NCBI GenBank assembly: GCA_021732365.1
Contig: JAKFVD010000017.1
Span: 124,001 to 188,000 of the forward strand
DNA: 64,000 nucleotides
Source: Methylotenera sp.
GTDB taxonomy: Bacteria > Pseudomonadota > Gammaproteobacteria > Burkholderiales > Methylophilaceae
Direction of reading: 5' to 3'
Below, piece after piece: positions 30,240-37,087 of this stretch. Within the stretch, counting starts at the first letter, position 1; every line of letters starts with the position of its first letter. The translations under genes were made by a program, and so were the position numbers. The notes under the pieces were generated by a model. That model made no database searches. It was not told the origin of the DNA and was given only the letters and a program-made list of their open reading frames with translations.

Positions 30240-31568
30240 GTGCAAGATATTCGCTGGAATGCATTTTGGTTAATTTCATCGCTAAGCGTGCTCTGCTTAG
30301 TGATATGGGCAGCTGCTGACGCTGAAGCTGCTCTTATTTTTTTTAGCGCTGGTTTATTTTGCTACCTCATTGGTCATTTATATTGGCTACATAAACTGCA
30401 TATTTGGTTAAAAAAACCAGTGCTTAATCATATGCCCAATGGCTCGGGTATTTGGGAAGACATATTCGCTTCGCTTTATCAAGAGCATCGTAAAAATTCG
30501 CGCAATCAAACTCAATTAAGCTCTACCTTAGAGCGTTTTCGGCATGCTGCAAGTGCTTTACCTGATGGTGTGGTGGTACTCAATAGCGATAACGAAATTG
30601 AGTGGTGCAACCCGCCAGCCGAAAATCAACTTGGCCTAAATTTAAGACAAGACCAAAACCAGCCCATCAATTATTTAGTGCGCCATAGCGATTTTGTCAG
30701 CTATTTGCAAGCCCAAGAGTATGGCGACCCAATCAAATTAAAATCGTGGCGCAACCCCGATATCACACTAGAAATTCAGTTAATCCCTTTTGGTAGCAAA
30801 CAAAAGTTGCTCATTTGCCGCGATGTGACATCGCTAGAAAAAACTGAAACCATGCGCCGCGATTTTATTGCTAACGTATCGCATGAATTACGTACACCAC
30901 TAACTGTAGTAGGCGGTTTTTTAGAAACGCTGGGTGATATGGATGGCGCCGTGCCCGAAAGCTCTAAAAACTATTTCGGCATGATGCTAGACCAAACTGG
31001 CCGCATGCGCCGCATTATTGAAGATTTACTGACACTATCGACGATTGAAAGCAATGTACAAAGCCCTGACGACAACGAAATTGATATGGCAAAACTGCTG
31101 AATCAGATTCAAAATGATGCCAAAGGTTTAAGTAAAAGCCTGCATAAATCGCCACATCGCATTCACCTAGAGTTAGATGCAAATATCAACATTAAAGGTG
31201 GACAAGAAGAGCTTTACAGCGCGTTAAGCAATTTAACCAGTAATGCAGTGCGTTATACGCCCGAAGGTGGCGATATTTTTATTGGCTGGCATCTGCGCGA
31301 CAATCAAGCGGTGTTTAGCGTGCGTGATACGGGAATTGGCATTGAACAGCAACACATTGATAGGCTGACCGAACGCTTTTATCGTGTAGATCGTAGCCGT
31401 AGCCGTGAAACAGGCGGCACAGGCTTGGGCTTGGCAATTGTTAAACATATTTTAAGTCGCCATCAAGCGCGGCTAGAAATCGAAAGCGAATGGGGCGTTG
31501 GCAGCACATTTAGCATCGCTTTTCCCAAAGTGCGCGTCGTGCAAAAAATAACTGAGCCCGTTGTGTGA
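30240..31568 (+). CDS. phoR: Phosphate sensor histidine kinase PhoR
   Basis: A 442-residue membrane kinase with a GTG start. Two N-terminal membrane helices (about 10-55), a PAS-like segment (~95-190), a HisKA domain with NVSHELRTPLTVVGGFL (His near residue 214), and a HATPase domain with GGTGLGLAIVKHIL. It phosphorylates and dephosphorylates PhoB. Its stop overlaps the start of the downstream lipoprotein gene. No pst or phoU genes are in the window. Confidence 0.94.
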   Translation: MQDIRWNAFWLISSLSVLCLVIWAAADAEAALIFFSAGLFCYLIGHLYWLHKLHIWLKKPVLNHMPNGSGIWEDIFASLYQEHRKNSRNQTQLSSTLERFRHAASALPDGVVVLNSDNEIEWCNPPAENQLGLNLRQDQNQPINYLVRHSDFVSYLQAQEYGDPIKLKSWRNPDITLEIQLIPFGSKQKLLICRDVTSLEKTETMRRDFIANVSHELRTPLTVVGGFLETLGDMDGAVPESSKNYFGMMLDQTGRMRRIIEDLLTLSTIESNVQSPDDNEIDMAKLLNQIQNDAKGLSKSLHKSPHRIHLELDANINIKGGQEELYSALSNLTSNAVRYTPEGGDIFIGWHLRDNQAVFSVRDTGIGIEQQHIDRLTERFYRVDRSRSRETGGTGLGLAIVKHILSRHQARLEIESEWGVGSTFSIAFPKVRVVQKITEPVV

Positions 31569-32296
31569 GATTTGTTTATTGGCTCATTATATGTGGGTTA
31601 ATTTCGTGCGGTTTCTTAAGCGCATGCGCAACCAACTCGCCTGTTGAAAATAAGCCGATTCCAGAACGAGGTGATAGAAGTTCTGCCAACCAATTAGCAA
31701 AAAATGATTTCGATCGCATGGCCGATGTTGAGCTGGCTGAAAATACGCAAAGCTTGCGCTTACTAATGACCAAACTCTATAAACGCAACCCGCATGAATT
31801 GGCAAAAAGCACCTCTGACCCTGCTGAAAAAATGGTAGATTGGATTTTTGATGGCGAGTTACAACACCATTTTCAATTTAAAGAAATCGATAATAAACAA
31901 GGCACTGACGCCATTTTTTTAGCCTTTGATGCTAATTATCAAGGCGACCGTGTATTGCCATTTATTGTGGGCTTACACACCATGTTATTAAAAGCGCATG
32001 GCAATAAAAAGGAATTTTTTCTCACCGATAGCATCAATCCGCAACACATTTATAACGTGGCGCGTAATATTGAAATCGCCGCATGGAAGCTTTACACCAG
32101 CCGTGATGCAAACGGCAATTTATATCTGATTTCAAACGAGTTAAGTAATACCGAACGCAATTTAAGCTTTGAACGCGAATTTGGCAAAATGATTGGCCGT
32201 ACCGATTTATATGCCATCAGCTTGGCCGAAAAATCACAGCGCTTAATCTCGCGTGTGATACAAAGTATCGCCACAGCGGTTTTTTTACCGTTTTAA
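31565..32296 (+). CDS. Lipoprotein of unknown function co-transcribed with phoR
   Basis: A 243-residue predicted lipoprotein with signal peptide and lipobox LSAC (cysteine near residue 21) and a GTG start overlapping the phoR stop. The mature part is helical and conserved-looking (MVDWIFDGELQHHFQF; SNTERNLSFEREFGKMIGRTD). Family not recognised. Its overlap with phoR suggests a link to the Pho response. A hairpin terminator follows at 32331. Confidence 0.75.
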   Translation: MRFVYWLIICGLISCGFLSACATNSPVENKPIPERGDRSSANQLAKNDFDRMADVELAENTQSLRLLMTKLYKRNPHELAKSTSDPAEKMVDWIFDGELQHHFQFKEIDNKQGTDAIFLAFDANYQGDRVLPFIVGLHTMLLKAHGNKKEFFLTDSINPQHIYNVARNIEIAAWKLYTSRDANGNLYLISNELSNTERNLSFEREFGKMIGRTDLYAISLAEKSQRLISRVIQSIATAVFLPF

Positions 32297-32328
32297 ACAC
32301 GTTAAGTATTTGATATTTATAGTAAATT

Positions 32329-32350
32329 TAAGGGGCGCAAGCCCCTTTTT
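32329..32350 (+). terminator. Rho-independent terminator after the phoB-phoR-lipoprotein run
   Basis: Stem AGGGGC / GCCCCT with loop GCAA followed by a run of five T, about 40 bp after the lipoprotein stop. Confidence 0.8.
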
Positions 32351-32357
32351 ATCTGGC

Positions 32358-33365
32358 TTATTTTGAATCCTGTACAGCTTGAGTATTTGAAGATAAGTTT
32401 TTATTTAAAAATCGTCTAATCTCAAGCGCAATTTCGTTCACATGACTTTCTAGCGCAAAATGCCCTGCGTCATATAAAAACACTTCCGCATTTGGGTTGT
32501 CGCGCTTAAACGCTTTTGCGCCTGCTGGAATAAAAAGGGGATCATTTTTGCCCCATACCGCCAGTAATGGCGGATGCTGTTTGCGGAAATACGCCTGAAA
32601 TTTGGGATACAAAGCCACATTGCTCGCATAATCTAAGAATAAATCCAGCTGAATTTCCTCATTATCTGGCCGTGCTAAAAACAGCGAATCCATCAAATAG
32701 CCCTCTGGTGCAATGAGTGTTTTATCGGGTGCGCCATTTAAATATTGATAAGTTTTAATCGCATCAGGCTTTAAAAATGCGCGTAATGGTTCGCGATTCG
32801 CAACTGTTGGCGCTTTCCAATATTGCTGAATTGGGCTCCAGTCGGTCCCCAAACCTTCTTCATAGGCGTTGCCATTTTGACTAATAATCGCGGTAATACG
32901 CTCTGGATGCGCCAGTGCAATGCGCAAGCCGACAGGTGCACCGTAATCGAACACTTGAATCGCAAAACGTTTTAACCCAATAACTTGCGTAAAGTTATCC
33001 ATTGTCTTTGAGATATTCTCAAATGTATATGGATAACTTTTTCGGTCAGGCGCATCAGATAAACCAAAACCTGGCAAATCGGGTGCAACTATATGATAGC
33101 GATCAGCCAGCAAAGGAATCAGATTTCTATACATATGCGACGAAGTTGGAAACCCATGCAGCAATAAAATAGTTGGGGCAGACGGATCACCTGCCTCGCG
33201 GTAGAAAATTTTAGTGCCAGCTACATTTGCATATTGATAGTGAACAATAGATGAGGATAGTTTTGTATATTGTGTGTGCTTTGCAGCGTCAGCGGCTTGG
33301 GCAGTAAAGGCGGCTGTAAATGCAATAAAAGATAATGTAATCATCAATAAACGTGAAATAAACAT
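32358..33365 (-). CDS. Exported alpha/beta hydrolase (epoxide hydrolase/dehalogenase-like)
   Basis: A ~335-residue hydrolase with a signal peptide (MFISRLLMITLSFIA onward, to about AQAADA). An upstream TTG also opens the frame, but ATG 33365 has GGAG 10 nt before it. The oxyanion motif is LLHGFPTSSHMYRN; the nucleophile is Asp in VFDYGAPVG, typical of epoxide hydrolases or dehalogenases; the acid and His are in WGKNDPLF and AGHFALESH. Real substrate unknown. It is divergent from a CGNR-type regulator. Confidence 0.85.
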   Translation of the reverse strand: MFISRLLMITLSFIAFTAAFTAQAADAAKHTQYTKLSSSIVHYQYANVAGTKIFYREAGDPSAPTILLLHGFPTSSHMYRNLIPLLADRYHIVAPDLPGFGLSDAPDRKSYPYTFENISKTMDNFTQVIGLKRFAIQVFDYGAPVGLRIALAHPERITAIISQNGNAYEEGLGTDWSPIQQYWKAPTVANREPLRAFLKPDAIKTYQYLNGAPDKTLIAPEGYLMDSLFLARPDNEEIQLDLFLDYASNVALYPKFQAYFRKQHPPLLAVWGKNDPLFIPAGAKAFKRDNPNAEVFLYDAGHFALESHVNEIALEIRRFLNKNLSSNTQAVQDSK

Positions 33366-33394
33366 TTTAAAATACTCCAATAGTTAACATAATT

Positions 33395-33479
33395 GTAACT
33401 ACTAAAATATTATATTAATAGTTACATGTCCATATTCACATAGGCAATGTAACTTGTCAATTATATTTTTAAAGGTTAC
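33395..33479. promoter_or_regulatory. Paired GTAAC/GTTAC inverted repeats in the divergent gap
   Basis: GTAACTA (33395-33401) pairs with TAGTTAC (33419-33425), and GTAACT (33449) pairs with GTTAC (33475-33479). The two pairs have similar spacing. They sit between the hydrolase and CGNR genes and could be the operator of the CGNR protein. Not demonstrated. Confidence 0.4.
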
Positions 33480-33513
33480 TATTTCTAGCTGTATCTTTCT
33501 GTTATCAAATACG

Positions 33514-34095
33514 ATGCAACCATTATTTATTGCCGATCATTTAGCACTCGATTTTATCAATAGCGCCTATGGCGTTAAGCCTAATCACGTTGAACATTTG
33601 AATCATGATGAACAAGTGATTGCTTGGTTACGCGATGCAAAAGTGCTGTCAGAAAATAGCCATCTACCATTAGTTAAAAAGCCCGGGCAATTGCTGAAGT
33701 CTGCTTTGTATTTGCGCGAAAACGCGCGTGAGCTATTGTTGTTGCGTAGCCGCCAGTTGGCTGGTGATGCAACGCTAATCAATCAATTACTTGCGCGTAG
33801 CAGCGCTTATCAGCAAATCGTCTGGCAAGCGCCAGATACGCCAGAGTTAGTGCAGCACCGTAATTTTTTAACGCTGGAAGATGTGTTAATTCCTGTGGCG
33901 GAATCTATTGCAAGCCTTTTAGTAGAGGGTAATTTTGCATTGATTAGAAAATGTGAAAATCCAGAATGTTCTTTGTGGTTTTATGATAAAACCAAATCGC
34001 ATCAAAGACGTTGGTGCAGCATGGCGGTATGTGGTAACCGCATGAAAGTGGCCGCGTTTCGCGCCAGAAAAACAGATACAAACGCTGTTGATTAA
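33514..34095 (+). CDS. ABATE-domain protein with CGNR zinc finger
   Basis: A 193-residue probable transcription regulator. It has an N-terminal ABATE domain (from MQPLFIADHLALDFINSAYG) and a C-terminal CGNR zinc finger (CENPECSLWFYDKTK, then RRWCSMAVCGNRMK). A TTG at 33454 extends the frame by 20 residues, but the family begins near the ATG. It probably controls the divergent hydrolase, as this family often does; inference. Confidence 0.9.
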   Translation: MQPLFIADHLALDFINSAYGVKPNHVEHLNHDEQVIAWLRDAKVLSENSHLPLVKKPGQLLKSALYLRENARELLLLRSRQLAGDATLINQLLARSSAYQQIVWQAPDTPELVQHRNFLTLEDVLIPVAESIASLLVEGNFALIRKCENPECSLWFYDKTKSHQRRWCSMAVCGNRMKVAAFRARKTDTNAVD

Positions 34096-34180
34096 TGATT
34101 ATCTATTCATTATATTTACTTCGGCAGCTCGCATCGTTGTCGACAAAAGCTGCTGTTGCTTTTTAATAAAACCAATTGCT

Positions 34181-34582
34181 TTACCCTTTTCTACTTACAT
34201 TAGCCGGCGTATGCGCCACCGTTTTAGTACCAATCACACGGCCAATTTCGTTGCCTGATTTATCGTAAAAAATAATAGCTGGCAGTGCTTGTTTATCTAA
34301 GCCCAACTCTTCCGCATAGGTTTTTACTTGAGACTCCAAGGGCACCATTAATAAGGGCAAATAACCTGGATTGTGCGCAACCTGCTCTGATAACAAAAAA
34401 GCGGCATCTGCTGCAACTGCACCGCGATCTGACACCACCATAATTACGCCTTTTTGACTTTTAACTGCTTTACTCAGCATTTGCGTGTGCATATCTTTCA
34501 CAATCACATTTGCTGTTACATTTAGCGCCGCCACTGCCAATAACCCAGCGATTAAAAACGGAATCTTGGTAGAACTATTCAT
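34181..34582 (-). CDS. Small exported protein of unknown family
   Basis: A 133-residue protein beginning MNSSTKIPFLIAGLLAVAAL, a signal peptide or anchor. The body (GVIMVVSDRGAVAADAAFLL; LPAIIFYDKSGNEIGRVIGTK) looks like a thioredoxin fold without a CxxC. ATG 34582 is chosen because AAGGAG precedes it by 7 nt; the longer frame starts inside the hairpin region. A 10-bp inverted repeat abuts this ribosome-binding site. Confidence 0.75.
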   Translation of the reverse strand: MNSSTKIPFLIAGLLAVAALNVTANVIVKDMHTQMLSKAVKSQKGVIMVVSDRGAVAADAAFLLSEQVAHNPGYLPLLMVPLESQVKTYAEELGLDKQALPAIIFYDKSGNEIGRVIGTKTVAHTPANVSRKG

Positions 34583-34594
34583 GATGAATCTCCT

Positions 34595-34620
34595 TAATGA
34601 CAGCGTCATTGCTGTCATTA
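34595..34620 (-). promoter_or_regulatory. 10-bp perfect inverted repeat next to a ribosome-binding site
   Basis: TAATGACAGC and GCTGTCATTA flank a 6-nt loop. On the leftward mRNA, the hairpin ends at the AAGGAG of the exported-protein gene. It could be an operator or a translation-control hairpin. Confidence 0.5.
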
Positions 34621-34941
34621 TTGATTAGCATAAGCCGTGCCAAGCCTGATATTAATTGAGCATGTCGCATCACAATACAATAATGCTCTGCAAGCCAATC
34701 AACAGGCTATTTCAGATTTTTTATTACTTAAAATCAACCAGTTAATTAAAATCAGTTTTGCCATAAAGCAGTGCAAATGGCTTAAATTAGTGCATGATAT
34801 TTACGTCTTAATTAACACCATTTTTCTGTTTTTTTAGGTGAGAATATTGATTAAAATAGAATGCAAATATTCAGCTATATATGCACTTTTTATTGCGGCA
34901 ATTTATTCGTCAAGTTTTTCTATTGGCAGCATGTAAAGCAA
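34621..34941. other. Intergenic region without a recognised gene
   Basis: A short AT-rich reading frame exists here but has no family match, no good ribosome-binding site and a GTG start. I see no RNA gene or repeat. It ends at the terminator at 34942. Confidence 0.6.
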
Positions 34942-34970
34942 TAAAAAAGGGCTTAACGCCCTTTTTTATT
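34942..34970. terminator. Bidirectional terminator after the OmpA-like gene
   Basis: Stem AAAAAAGGGC / GCCCTTTTTT with a short TTAAC-type loop. The A and T runs on each side make it usable in both directions; it mainly serves the leftward OmpA-like gene. Confidence 0.85.
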
Positions 34971-35022
34971 GAATACTTAACCTGATTTTTTACTCAAATT
35001 TTCAGATTAACTTTTTGCTTCA

Positions 35023-35688
35023 TTATTGCGCTGCAGCAACTGGTGCTGGCTCTGCCACAAAAATTTCTACACGGCGGTTTTTTGCTTTATTTGCAGCAGT
35101 ATCATTTGATGCAATTGGCTCACGTGAACCACGGCCATCAATCGCCACACGGCTTGAAGCCACACCGCGTGATGATAAATAATCACGCACACTTGCCGCA
35201 CGATTTAACGATAACGGATTATTCACCGCATCAGTACCTGTGCTATCGGTGTGGCCGATAATCGTGACATTACTATTAGGCGTGTTAGCCAAACTAGTCG
35301 CAAACGTATCTAAAATCGTTCTGAAATTTGATTGAATATCTGCACGACCTACCGCAAAAGAAATATCACTTGGAATATCCAGTTTTAAGCGATTGTCAGA
35401 AGTTTGAGAAACCGCAACACCCGTACCCGCTGTCGCCTCTTCCATTTGACGTTTTTGCTCTTCTTGACGCTTAGTCCACACATTACCCGCTACCGCGCCA
35501 ACACCAGCACCAACCGCCGCACCAATTGCCGCACCCTTGCCTTTACCAGCAATCGCACCCACAACCGCACCAACGCCAGCACCAATACCAGCGCCTTTTG
35601 CAGTACCTTTTTGCGTCTCTGTCATATTAGCGCAACCGCCCAATACAAACGCCACTAACGCAGAACCAACAATTAATTTATTACGCAT
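35023..35688 (-). CDS. OmpA-family lipoprotein with glycine zipper (YiaD-like)
   Basis: A 221-residue outer-membrane lipoprotein. The lipobox LGGC is near residue 19. A glycine-zipper stretch (GAGIGAGVGAVVGAIAGKGKG and repeat) spans about 30-70. A C-terminal OmpA domain binds peptidoglycan (IIGHTDSTGTDAVNN, NRAASVRDYL, KNRRVEIFV). It is 108 bp left of the entericidin gene on the same strand and ends at the terminator at 34942. Confidence 0.92.
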   Translation of the reverse strand: MRNKLIVGSALVAFVLGGCANMTETQKGTAKGAGIGAGVGAVVGAIAGKGKGAAIGAAVGAGVGAVAGNVWTKRQEEQKRQMEEATAGTGVAVSQTSDNRLKLDIPSDISFAVGRADIQSNFRTILDTFATSLANTPNSNVTIIGHTDSTGTDAVNNPLSLNRAASVRDYLSSRGVASSRVAIDGRGSREPIASNDTAANKAKNRRVEIFVAEPAPVAAAQ

Positions 35689-35796
35689 ATGATTTACCTT
35701 TTGAAAAAACTCGACCGAGCAGTATTTGACTGGATATTTAGATTGCTAAAGTGCGCTACACGCACCCTAGCAAAATTGAACTGTATTTATTTAGGC

Positions 35797-35931
35797 TTAC
35801 TTACTACTTTCTGCAGCACCCTCAATTTTTTCGCCGCCTTTTTGAATATCTTTACCTGCGCCAGCAAAAGTATTGCAACCAGTTACAACAACCGCAAAAG
35901 CCAGAATTAACAATGTGCTCAATAATTTCAT
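35797..35931 (-). CDS. Entericidin-like small lipoprotein
   Basis: A 44-residue protein read leftward from ATG 35931 to TAA at 35797: MKLLSTLLILAFAVVVTGC, then a short tail NTFAGAGKDIQKGGEKIE and GAAESSK. The lipobox VTGC and the GAGKDIQKGGEKIE motif are those of the EcnA/EcnB family, which forms toxin/antidote lipoproteins or stress lipoproteins. Only one copy is seen. The translated length makes it easily missed by gene callers. Confidence 0.85.
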   Translation of the reverse strand: MKLLSTLLILAFAVVVTGCNTFAGAGKDIQKGGEKIEGAAESSK

Positions 35932-36037
35932 TTTGTATCCCTTAAAGTTTAGTTAAAAATCGTTTAAAACCGTTCTATGTATCCTGATTGAATATTACTA
36001 AGCATTCATTTCAATCAACATCAGCAAACACTTAATT

Positions 36038-36061
36038 TGTTGTCAGACAATTCTGACAACA
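36038..36061. promoter_or_regulatory. 10-bp perfect inverted repeat upstream of the entericidin gene
   Basis: TGTTGTCAGA and TCTGACAACA with a 4-nt spacer (CAAT), about 107 bp before the entericidin start. It looks like a dimeric operator; the protein is unknown. Confidence 0.45.
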
Positions 36062-36097
36062 GTCGCTAAATTCCGCTGTTATTCTGAGCATCATAAT

Positions 36098-36127
36098 TGC
36101 CTAGATTCCCGCCTACACAGAAATGAC
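36098..36127. repeat. Degenerate GATTCCCGCCT-type dispersed repeat
   Basis: TAGATTCCCGCCTACACAGA and the following AATGACGA resemble the widespread betaproteobacterial/neisserial repeat with a GATTCCCGCCT...GGGAATGACG inverted pair; the second arm is decayed here. Confidence 0.4.
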
Positions 36128-36184
36128 GAAACTAGAAAGATTAGCCAATAAAAGCATCAATAGTGAAACTGAAATGGTGTTGAC

Positions 36185-36420
36185 CTTCAATCCCCTGCTA
36201 CCGCGCCTGTGCTGCACTCAAAAGTTGGGAGTTTTTAGCGAGGACCTGTTTGAGCACCGCAACAAGCCACGTTTTGTGTGGCTTGTTAGGGCGAGTTCCG
36301 CAGCGCCCAACTTTTTACAGCAGCGCATGAACCAAGCGGTAGGGGGTAGCCTTTTCTTTGGTTACTTTCTTTTGGCTAAGCAAAAGAAAGTAACTCGACC
36401 GTCGCGCGAGAGCGACATAG
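36185..36420. repeat. Structured intergenic repeat element
   Basis: About 235 bp rich in nested inverted repeats: AAAAGTTGGG (36220-36229) with CCCAACTTTT (36306-36315), an inner hairpin AACAAGCCAC / GTGGCTTGTT (36261-36287), a perfect 14-bp stem GTTACTTTCTTTTG / CAAAAGAAAGTAAC (36361-36394), and GTCGC / GCGAC (36401-36416). From memory, similar sequence is dispersed in many betaproteobacterial genomes; a small RNA or mobile repeat is possible. The reading frame across it is not a protein. Confidence 0.65.
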
Positions 36421-36464
36421 TGCTTATACTTAATAAACAAAACTTATATTTGAGGTAAGTAGCT

Positions 36465-37082
36465 ATGAAGTTAGCTCAAGATAAATATATTAATGTGTTA
36501 TCGGAAATAAAAAAACGAACAGCCGTAATTGATGCCATTCATCGAAAACAAATAAACTCACTATATGAAGCTACAACTATAGAAACCGCATATCTTCAAC
36601 TTAGGAAAATACTTGAATTAATTGCTTTTGGCTCTTTGATAGCCAATATATCTGTTTACTCAAAACAGTATGTAAAATTTTCAACTCACTGGAACGCATC
36701 TTTAATGCTAAAAGATATGGAGAGAGTTAATCCTAATTTTTACCCGCAACCAATTATTCAAGCTATTAGCAAAGACCCTAATTACGCTTCTGAATGGTCA
36801 AAGCCTAAAGATGGTTATTTAACAAAGGATGATTTCTTAGAGCTTTATGAAAAATGTGGCCGCATGATGCATGCAGAAAATCCATATGGGGCGAAAATAG
36901 ATTACGACAAGTATAGAGAACAACTACCCATTTGGAGGTCAAAGGTTGTTCGTTTATTAAATGCTCATACTATTACACTTATAAACGATACAAATCTGTA
37001 CTTATTCCAAATGGGTAATAAAGATTCAAATCCTAGTTACAATATTTTTGGTTTAATCAATGAAACTACGTACATGAAATGA
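36465..37082 (+). CDS. Orphan AT-rich gene, unknown function
   Basis: A 205-residue soluble protein with no signal peptide. It has a good GAGGTAA ribosome-binding site. It is helical and Lys/Tyr/Asn-rich, with codon use more AT-rich than the neighbours, and sits immediately after the structured repeat. I do not recognise a domain; its segment LTKDDFLELYEKCGRMMHAENP is the most distinctive. It ends 5 bp from the molybdopterin gene. Probably horizontally acquired. Confidence 0.7.
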   Translation: MKLAQDKYINVLSEIKKRTAVIDAIHRKQINSLYEATTIETAYLQLRKILELIAFGSLIANISVYSKQYVKFSTHWNASLMLKDMERVNPNFYPQPIIQAISKDPNYASEWSKPKDGYLTKDDFLELYEKCGRMMHAENPYGAKIDYDKYREQLPIWRSKVVRLLNAHTITLINDTNLYLFQMGNKDSNPSYNIFGLINETTYMK

Positions 37083-37087
37083 AACTT

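Noticed and set aside
34637-34837. 66-residue AT-rich reading frame
   Set aside because: GTG start without a ribosome-binding site, low-complexity sequence and no family; the region is treated as intergenic.
36123-36458. 111-residue reading frame across the structured repeat
   Set aside because: It runs through nested inverted repeats; its FFGYFLLAKQKKVT-like end is a translation of the repeat hairpin, not a conserved protein. No ribosome-binding site.
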